A DNA stretch of 21,818 bases from an uncultured bacterium (GTDB taxonomy: Bacteria; Verrucomicrobiota; Kiritimatiellia; RFP12; UBA1067). Shown here one piece after another: positions 17,291 through 21,818 of this stretch (positions are counted from its first letter, which is position 1; every line of letters begins with the position of its first letter). The notes under the pieces are model-generated. The model had not been told where the DNA came from. It made no database searches and worked only from the letters and a program-made list of their open reading frames with translations. A program made the position numbers and the translations under genes. The stretch covers positions 1-21,818 of the forward strand of contig URIT01000045.1 in assembly GCA_900547945.1 (NCBI GenBank), given 5' to 3'.

Positions 17291-18328
17291 TTAGCCTCCC
17301 AGCGCCTCTAACGCCTCGTTCTTGCGAACGATGCCCAGCTTTTCGACCCGAGCGATGAACGCGGAATATTCGCTCTCAGAAAGCGGACGCCCCTCGGGCC
17401 GACGAGAATATCCGCAATCAAGGCCGATATGGCGCATCACGCTCTTGCAGAGCGACATGTTCGCGCTCTCAATCATCAGCTGCACAAACCGGCACACATC
17501 CCGTTGTACCGGCTGTGCCTCCTTAAGCCGATTCTGCGCCACAAGCGAACATATCTTCACGAAGTGGCGCGGGATGTGGTTGTCTGTCATGCCGATGCAA
17601 CCGGAATACTCGCCTGTGGCAAGCGCGTTCAGGACCTGTTCGTCATAACCAGTGTAGAAAATCGCCGGCTTACCCAATCTGCGCTTCAGCTTTCCAAGCT
17701 CGTAGTAGTCTCGGTCAGTGTATTTCATGCCACAGACATTTTTGAGATCAAACCAGCGCGCCGCCTTTTCGGAATCCATCTTCCCATGCTGGTAGATCAT
17801 GAAGGGGAGATCCGTCGCTTCCGAGATGGTCTTGTAGTGGTCTCCCGCCGCCTCGTGGTCCTGGCCGAAATAGATCGGCCCAATCGACGCCGTCCAGTCG
17901 AATCCCACACTCGCCGCGTGGCGGGCGTACTCGGCCGCCTTTTCGGAACTGGGATGGCCAACGTGTGCAATGAGCTTAAGGCGGCCCCTTGCGGCCTTCG
18001 CAACCCGCGCAAAGACCTGTTTGCGTTCCTCGTCCGAGAGCAGGAAGCTCTCTCCGGTGGAACCTGTGACGAAGAGGCCGACCAGACCGCACTTCACGCC
18101 ATATTCGACCAGCTTTTCAATCATTTCCTCATTCACGCGCCCGGCCTTGCTCCCCGTGCGGTAGTAAGGTGTGTACATCGCGGAAACGGCCCCCCCCATT
18201 CCCTCAAAGATCTTCCCGGCAGGGACAGGCAGCTTGTCCTGCACAGGCGCCGCCTTGGCACGCATGGTCGCCAGAGGGGTAGCAAGACCTGCGGCGGCAA
18301 ACGTTCTCATGAAACTACGACGATTCAT
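17291..18328 (-). CDS. Tat-exported N-acetylneuraminate lyase-like aldolase (DapA/NanA superfamily)
   Basis: The product is 345 aa. The ATG at 18328 is preceded by AGGAG with a 7-nt spacer and begins a twin-arginine signal, MNRRSFMRTFAAAGLATPLA; an upstream ATG at 18343 is less likely. The TIM-barrel carries GSTGESF (89-95), a Tyr in MIYQHG (about 179), the Schiff-base Lys about 202 in GMKYTD, and YTGYDEQ with CIGMTDNHIP. These match NanA-type lyases better than dihydrodipicolinate synthases. The expected reaction is cleavage of sialic acid to N-acetylmannosamine and pyruvate. Known NanA enzymes are cytosolic, so a Tat signal is odd and implies periplasmic cleavage or a modified substrate. 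It is the first gene of the operon, with the sialidase 2 bp downstream. Confidence 0.87.
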   Translation of the reverse strand: MNRRSFMRTFAAAGLATPLATMRAKAAPVQDKLPVPAGKIFEGMGGAVSAMYTPYYRTGSKAGRVNEEMIEKLVEYGVKCGLVGLFVTGSTGESFLLSDEERKQVFARVAKAARGRLKLIAHVGHPSSEKAAEYARHAASVGFDWTASIGPIYFGQDHEAAGDHYKTISEATDLPFMIYQHGKMDSEKAARWFDLKNVCGMKYTDRDYYELGKLKRRLGKPAIFYTGYDEQVLNALATGEYSGCIGMTDNHIPRHFVKICSLVAQNRLKEAQPVQRDVCRFVQLMIESANMSLCKSVMRHIGLDCGYSRRPEGRPLSESEYSAFIARVEKLGIVRKNEALEALGG

Positions 18329-18368
18329 TTCTTTTCTCCTCATGTTGGGCCCTATTGTCCACAGCAGA

Positions 18369-18377
18369 ATGATACCA
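18369..18377 (-). promoter_or_regulatory. Extended -10 promoter of the sialoglycan operon
   Basis: On the minus strand TGG precedes TATCAT (18374 to 18369), which gives an extended -10. The start of transcription would fall near 18362, leaving about a 34-nt leader before the ATG at 18328. No -35 lies at 17 bp. The nearest TTGGCC (18401-18396) is 21 bp away and inside the direct-repeat operator candidate. That fits a promoter needing an activator. Confidence 0.45.
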
Positions 18378-18385
18378 TATGCTCG

Positions 18386-18426
18386 ATATCGTTTCGGCCA
18401 ACAATTTTATACCGTTATGGCCAACC
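18386..18426. promoter_or_regulatory. Pair of direct repeats, candidate operator for the XylR-type regulator
   Basis: The 18-bp segments at 18386-18403 and 18409-18426 share ATA, CGTT and GGCCAAC in register (14 identical positions) and repeat every 23 bp. They lie between the divergent start codons. The right copy overlaps the -35 zone of the regulator promoter and the left copy lies upstream of the operon -10. Regulators with AraC-type HTH domains often bind direct repeats spaced about two helical turns apart. Confidence 0.6.
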
Positions 18427-18438
18427 AGGCCTGACGTG

Positions 18439-18447
18439 TGCTATACT
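18439..18447 (+). promoter_or_regulatory. Extended -10 promoter of the regulator gene
   Basis: TGC precedes TATACT at 18442-18447. The predicted start of transcription (about 18454) is only 2-3 nt before the ATG at 18457, and no Shine-Dalgarno sequence is present. The mRNA is probably leaderless. Confidence 0.55.
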
Positions 18448-18456
18448 GCGCCTGTC

Positions 18457-19629
18457 ATGAAGCATAACTTGAGACAACGAAGCATTCTCGTTGTTCTATG
18501 GCTTGCAGGGTCGGCGGGGCGCAAACAACTCGCAGGCCTTCTCCGCTATGTGAACGAGGCGTGTACCTGGAATCTGCGTTTAATCAGCGATCCGCGGGAT
18601 CTCAACGAAAGCATAATCAACGAGGCAAAGGTTCGCAAGACGTTTGACGGCTTTATTGGGCATGCCATCTCAGAATCCGCATTGGCGATGTCGAACTGGA
18701 AGATCCCCTCGGTTCTCATCGACTACCCTCCACCTACGCTTCTCAGGAATGGTCGCCCCTGTTCGATCATGGTCGACGACGATGAGCGGATCGGCGCAAT
18801 GGCTGCGGACTATTTCACCAGACTGGGTAGATTTTCCTCATTCGCGTTCGTGCCTGACGTCGAGCAACGCGGGTGGTCGCGGCTACGGGAACGTGGGTTC
18901 AAGCAACGCCTTCGTCAATCTGGAGGGAAGGTATATTCGTTCTCGGTGGCACACGACGATCTCACGCACTGGCTATGCCGTCTGCCTAAACCGTCAGCCC
19001 TGCTCGCCTCTCACGATTTTCGCGCCAAGGACGTACTGGACGCCTGTCGTCAGCAGAAGATCGCTGTCCCAGACGAAGTGTCGGTCCTTGGAATTGACAA
19101 CGATGAAATCGTCTGTGACAATGCCCAGCCCGCGCTCTCGTCCATCCGCATTGACCACGAGCGCTTTGGATATCTTGCCGCTGCGGAGCTGGACAGGGTC
19201 ATGGCGACACGTAAACACCGTCTCCCGATACACAAAATCCTCGTTCCAGCTGTCGGAATCACCGAGCGCAACTCCACAAAATTCACCTCCCCGGGAACTG
19301 TACTGGTAAATCGAATCACCGACTTCATCAATGCGCACATAACGGAACCAATACATGTTGACGATGTCCTGAACCATGTCGGCGTCTCTCGCAGTCTCGC
19401 GAATCTGCGGTTCCGTCAATCGACTGGGACGAGCATCCGTGGCGCCATTGAAAAACAGAGGCTTGACCTCGTAAAGGACAAGCTTCTTTCTTCACGCATT
19501 GCCATTAACAAGATTTCAAAACTCTGTGGCTACGCAAACGTTCAACGGCTCAAATACGTCTTCAAGAAGCGTTTTGGCTGTTCAATGCGTGAATGGCGCG
19601 CGCAGCATTCCAAGCAGACCAACCTATAA
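18457..19629 (+). CDS. XylR-type transcription regulator (LacI-like sensor plus AraC-type HTH)
   Basis: The product is 390 aa. ATG at 18457 is chosen over 18379 because the family begins near RSILVVLW and because the promoter lies between the two ATGs. Residues about 8-280 form a periplasmic-binding-protein-like sensor (RYVNEACTWNLRLIS, GFIGHAI, IDNDEIVCDNAQPALSSI). It lacks the N-terminal LacI HTH. Residues about 290-388 form an AraC-type double HTH (HVDDVLNHVGVSRSLANLRF, then INKISKLCGYANVQRLKYVF). The layout matches E. coli XylR and many PVC-bacterial regulators. It is divergent from the operon with 128 bp between starts, and probably senses a sugar such as sialic acid or N-acetylmannosamine. 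Base composition is the most AT-rich in the window, a sign of transfer. Confidence 0.9.
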   Translation: MKHNLRQRSILVVLWLAGSAGRKQLAGLLRYVNEACTWNLRLISDPRDLNESIINEAKVRKTFDGFIGHAISESALAMSNWKIPSVLIDYPPPTLLRNGRPCSIMVDDDERIGAMAADYFTRLGRFSSFAFVPDVEQRGWSRLRERGFKQRLRQSGGKVYSFSVAHDDLTHWLCRLPKPSALLASHDFRAKDVLDACRQQKIAVPDEVSVLGIDNDEIVCDNAQPALSSIRIDHERFGYLAAAELDRVMATRKHRLPIHKILVPAVGITERNSTKFTSPGTVLVNRITDFINAHITEPIHVDDVLNHVGVSRSLANLRFRQSTGTSIRGAIEKQRLDLVKDKLLSSRIAINKISKLCGYANVQRLKYVFKKRFGCSMREWRAQHSKQTNL

Positions 19630-20104
19630 CCCCTTGCTGTACCACACGCGGGCTTCGGGAACTGATCTGCGGGCCGCAGCAATCCACGCGATCCGCTTGT
19701 TCGTCCATGCCGTCCCCTCGTTTCAACGGTCGATGACAAGGTCATCCCTGGGCAGCCTCCAACGTAACCGGGACGCCCCGTCTCGGACGCCGTGCCCGCA
19801 GCGGGAGGGCCGCAACGTGGCGCTCTCGCCCGCAACCACAATGCGGACGTCCGCCCCCCCCCCCCCCCCCCCCCCACACACACACCCAGCGAAGCGCACC
19901 CCTATTGCGGGCTGGTCGGCTCGCGGCGCGGAACGACACCACGCAACCCATTACCGGGACATCTTCCACCTTTATCCCGATTTTCCTGCTTCTCGTCGCG
20001 CCTGATGCTGCCGAGACAGGCCTGGGGAGGGCCGCAATTGCCGAACTGATCACGCCGCGCGACGCGACGGGTTTCAAGCAAGATTATTACGCAGTGAAAT
20101 CTCA
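19630..20104. other. Intergenic region after the regulator, no convincing gene
   Basis: Open frames here are short, arginine- and proline-rich and lack a plausible RBS. The stretch contains the 22-nt C tract at 19854. No intrinsic terminator with a T tract was found behind the regulator. Confidence 0.5.
19854..19885. repeat. C22 homopolymer followed by (AC)5
   Basis: Twenty-two consecutive C (19854-19875) run directly into five AC units (19876-19885). Such a tract is prone to slippage and can form G-quadruplex structures on the opposite strand. No credible gene spans it. It could be a phase-variable element or a sequencing/assembly artefact. Confidence 0.85.
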
Positions 20105-20133
20105 TTGCGTCTCACCGCCCCCTCTGCTAGACT
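20105..20133 (+). promoter_or_regulatory. Orphan sigma70-type promoter
   Basis: TTGCGT at 20105-20110, a 17-bp spacer and TAGACT at 20128-20133 with TGC just before form one of the best promoter matches in the window. A strong AGGAGG (20146-20151) and an ATG at 20159 follow, yet the frame behind it does not look like a normal protein. Confidence 0.5.
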
Positions 20134-20158
20134 GTGCGGCGGCTAAGGAGGGGAAGGC

Positions 20159-20656
20159 ATGGCGGCGAAATCGGACACGGCGGTGCGGGGGACGGCGGCA
20201 CGGGCGGATTGCGGCAGCCGGGACGGCGCGGCGGGCCGCGCGCGCCGCTACGCGCGCGAAAGGGAGGACGCATGCGTTGGGGAAGCCGCGTTCGAAGGGG
20301 AGGCTGCGCGCATTGGGGAAGAGGGGGGGCATCCGATGGCGGGGGCGGGACATGTACGGCCGTTCCGAAGTGAAATCGTGCGCCGGGCCCGCTCAGACGC
20401 CACGCGCCGAGGGCGGCGCGGGTACTTCGCGCGCCGGGCCTGTGCCGCCGTGCCTGTAGCGGGAGGCCCGAGAATGTTTCTTGCCCCGTGTCGATTGGGG
20501 TCTGGCGAGAAATCGGGAGAAGGGGAGAAGGGCGCATCTTCGGCGGGCGCGGCCGGTTTTGTGCTATACTCTCGTGCAGCGGGCGCGGGATCGGTCCCCG
20601 CCGCGACGAAAGCGAAAAGAGGTGACGGCATGGGAGCAGGAACATGGCAGGGCTGA
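20159..20656 (+). CDS. Doubtful hypothetical ORF or gene remnant behind an orphan promoter
   Basis: The frame is 165 codons, with a well-placed AGGAGG 7 nt before the ATG and the promoter at 20105. The translation begins MAAKSDTAVRGTAARADCG and is low-complexity Ala/Arg/Gly/Glu, with no family I recognise. Its last third passes through the right direct repeat and the DUF5107 promoter, and it ends inside that gene. It may be the start of a gene whose body was lost when the repeat arrived, a leader for a structured RNA, or chance. I would not treat it as a functional protein without expression data. Confidence 0.2.
   Translation: MAAKSDTAVRGTAARADCGSRDGAAGRARRYAREREDACVGEAAFEGEAARIGEEGGHPMAGAGHVRPFRSEIVRRARSDATRRGRRGYFARRACAAVPVAGGPRMFLAPCRLGSGEKSGEGEKGASSAGAAGFVLYSRAAGAGSVPAATKAKRGDGMGAGTWQG
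20562..20570 (+). promoter_or_regulatory. Extended -10 promoter of the DUF5107 gene
   Basis: TGC precedes TATACT at 20565-20570. The leader to the ATG at 20644 is about 65 nt. It contains a GGGATCGGTCCC hairpin (20587-20598) and an 8-codon open frame starting at 20630 behind AGAGGTGA. Confidence 0.5.
20630..20656 (+). other. Possible 8-codon leader ORF overlapping the DUF5107 gene start
   Basis: ATG at 20630 with AGAGGTGA about 4 nt upstream encodes MGAGTWQG and stops at 20656, inside the DUF5107 gene in another frame. Ribosomes ending there could re-initiate at 20644. The same arrangement is kept in the left copy (8646-8672). It could simply be chance. Confidence 0.25.
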
Positions 20657-21818
20657 AGGCGGCGCGGGCGGCCTTCGCGTGGCTGGCGGCGTGCGCGGCC
20701 GCGCAGGGGGCCGAGGTCACGGTCGGGACGCGCGCGTTCACGACGTATCCGTTCGGCGACCCGGACCCCGTGCCCTGCACGGCCGAGCGGCGCTACCCCT
20801 ACTTCCGCTACGACGGCTCGACGGCGCGGCCCTGCACGCAGGCCTGGCAGGTCGTCGCGCTTGAGAACGCGCGCCTGCGCGTCGAGCTTCTGCCGCAGGT
20901 CGGCGGCAAGGTCTACCGGGCGTTCGACAAGGTCGCCGGGCGCGACTTCCTCTACTGCAACCGCGTGCTGAAGTTCCGCGACATCGCCATGCGCGGGCCC
21001 TGGCTCTCGGGCGGCATCGAGTTCAACTTCGGCATCATCGGCCACGCGCCGTCGAGCGCGACGCCCGTCGACTGGTGCGTGCGCACGAACGCGGACGCGA
21101 GCGTCAGCTGCTTCGTCGCCGCCAACGAGTACATCACGCGCACGGCCTGGCAGGTGGAGGTGCGCCTCGCGCCGGACGCGGACGCCTTCGAGACGCGCAC
21201 GACGTGGATGAACACGTCGAACCTGCCGCAGCCGTACTACCACTGGATGAACGCCGCCTACGGCGTGCGCGGCAACCCGAAGCTGGTGTTCCCCGGCACG
21301 GCCGCGATCGGCCACGAGGGCGAGGTCGAGGTGCGCCGCTGGCCCCACGATGCGCGCGGCCGCGACCTCTCCGTCTACGCGAACAACGCCTACGGCGGCA
21401 ACAAGTCCTACCACGTCCTGCCCGGGGCCAACGGCTTCTACGCCGTCTGGTGGCCCGACGCGGGGTACGGCAGCTTCCACCGCAATCTCCCCTACGAGAA
21501 GTTCGGGCGCAAGATCTGGCTGTGGGCGCTCTCGCGGCAGGGCGCCATCTGGGAAGACCTGCTGACGGACGCCGACGGGCAGTACATGGAGCTGCAGAGC
21601 GGCCGCTGCTTCAACCAGCCGCGCGGCGGGAACTGGCGCACGCCCTTCAAGCATCCCACGTTCGCGCCGGGCGCGACGGAGCGCTTCGCCGAGTCGTGGG
21701 GGCCGGTGCGCGACCTGAAGGAGATCGAGGCCGAGGCGAAGGCGGCGCAGCCGGCGGCGCGCCCGGTCGACGCGCCGGCCGGCTTCGACTGGGGGAGCGC
21801 CTGGGGCCTCTACGTGCG
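20644..21818 (+). CDS. Secreted DUF5107 domain protein, galactose-mutarotase-like (3' partial)
   Basis: The frame stays open to the right edge, giving at least 391 residues. ATG at 20644 has AGGA about 5 nt upstream and exposes a signal peptide (MAGLKAARAAFAWLAACAAAQGA). The DUF5107 core is clear: LLPQVGGKVYRAFDKVAGRD, RDIAMRGPWLSGGIEFNFG, IIGHAPSSATPVDW and YYHWMNAAY. DUF5107 domains have a beta-sandwich related to galactose mutarotase and often precede TPR repeats; the window ends before any such region. A role in binding or modifying extracellular sugars is inferred from the fold only. Composition is as GC-rich as the left block, so the gene belongs with the dinB side rather than the intervening block. 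A broken near-identical copy lies at 8660. Confidence 0.88.
   Translation, partial: MAGLKAARAAFAWLAACAAAQGAEVTVGTRAFTTYPFGDPDPVPCTAERRYPYFRYDGSTARPCTQAWQVVALENARLRVELLPQVGGKVYRAFDKVAGRDFLYCNRVLKFRDIAMRGPWLSGGIEFNFGIIGHAPSSATPVDWCVRTNADASVSCFVAANEYITRTAWQVEVRLAPDADAFETRTTWMNTSNLPQPYYHWMNAAYGVRGNPKLVFPGTAAIGHEGEVEVRRWPHDARGRDLSVYANNAYGGNKSYHVLPGANGFYAVWWPDAGYGSFHRNLPYEKFGRKIWLWALSRQGAIWEDLLTDADGQYMELQSGRCFNQPRGGNWRTPFKHPTFAPGATERFAESWGPVRDLKEIEAEAKAAQPAARPVDAPAGFDWGSAWGLYV

Larger units (their letters stand above)
8974..20539. other. Lower-GC block between direct repeats: putative sialoglycan-processing genomic island
   Basis: The block is bracketed by the 8556-8973 and 20540-21324 repeats. 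Its composition differs from the flanks: by hand count 26 of 60 bases are G/C at 19501-19560 in the regulator, against 49 of 60 at 8401-8460 in dinB. It holds one divergent regulator and operon unit and no recognisable integrase, transposase or tRNA. Insertion between dinB and the DUF5107 gene is inferred from the repeat structure and is not shown directly. Confidence 0.5.
20540..21324 (+). repeat. Right direct repeat (intact version, with the 367 bp missing from the left copy)
   Basis: Positions 20540-20733 and 21101-21324 match 8556-8973 with three mismatches. The first part corresponds to the 3' end of the dinB coding region although no dinB gene precedes it here. This suggests that the segment once followed dinB directly. 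Confidence 0.95.

Noticed and set aside
19630..20104. Small genes on either strand around the C tract
   Set aside because: Frames are short, low-complexity, lack an RBS and cross the homopolymer.
20270..20320. tRNA suggested by a GTTCGAA motif
   Set aside because: No acceptor or anticodon stem can be paired around it.
20248..21654. 468-codon minus-strand open frame over the DUF5107 gene
   Set aside because: The + strand frame contains the DUF5107 motifs and a signal peptide. The minus frame is the usual GC-driven artefact.
1..21818. CRISPR array, insertion sequence, integrase or tRNA attachment site
   Set aside because: No regularly spaced repeats, no transposase or integrase motifs and no tRNA were found. 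The only long repeat is the pair at 8556 and 20540.

Overview
The window looks like a chromosomal segment of a GC-rich, glycan-degrading bacterium of the PVC group, most like gut-type Kiritimatiellota/Verrucomicrobiota. That placement is inferred from gene content, not from a marker gene. The supporting content is secreted glycosidases, parallel beta-helix proteins, BNR sialidase-like enzymes, LamG-type surface proteins, and a XylR-type regulator that joins a LacI-like sensor to an AraC-type HTH. No rRNA, tRNA, CRISPR array, transposase or integrase was seen.

Left block (1-8641, + strand, very GC-rich): the 3' part of a secreted beta-helix protein, then a row of genes behind one good promoter (-35 at 2349, -10 at 2372). 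These are a secreted LacZ-type GH2 beta-galactosidase, a secreted thioredoxin-fold protein, an N-acetylmuramoyl-L-alanine amidase and DNA polymerase IV (dinB). Spacings of 14 and 16 bp and one 4-bp overlap suggest a single transcript.

Middle block (8974-20539, visibly lower GC, falling further toward the regulator): a five-gene minus-strand operon opposite a + strand regulator. In transcription order the operon encodes a Tat-exported N-acetylneuraminate-lyase-like aldolase, a BNR sialidase-like protein, a two-module LamG-like protein, a fusion of a degenerate serine-hydrolase domain to a BNR sialidase, and an alkaline-phosphatase-superfamily phosphodiesterase. All five carry export signals. 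This reads as an extracytoplasmic sialoglycan-processing locus without its own transporter. Two 18-bp direct repeats spaced 23 bp apart sit between the divergent promoters and are the natural operator candidate. About 900 bp after the regulator has no convincing gene but holds a 22-nt C tract and an orphan promoter, RBS and ATG.

Right end (20540-21818): a DUF5107-type secreted protein that runs off the window. Its promoter and 5' part are near-identical (3 mismatches in 418 aligned bases) to a broken copy that starts inside the 3' end of dinB at 8556. The broken copy carries a 367-bp internal deletion and is cut off at 8973. The ~11.6-kb lower-GC block is therefore bracketed by direct repeats, and the right repeat carries a remnant of the dinB 3' end. 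The simplest reading is that dinB and the DUF5107 gene were once adjacent and the sialoglycan block was inserted between them by homologous (Campbell-type) integration. A metagenome assembly join is the main alternative.
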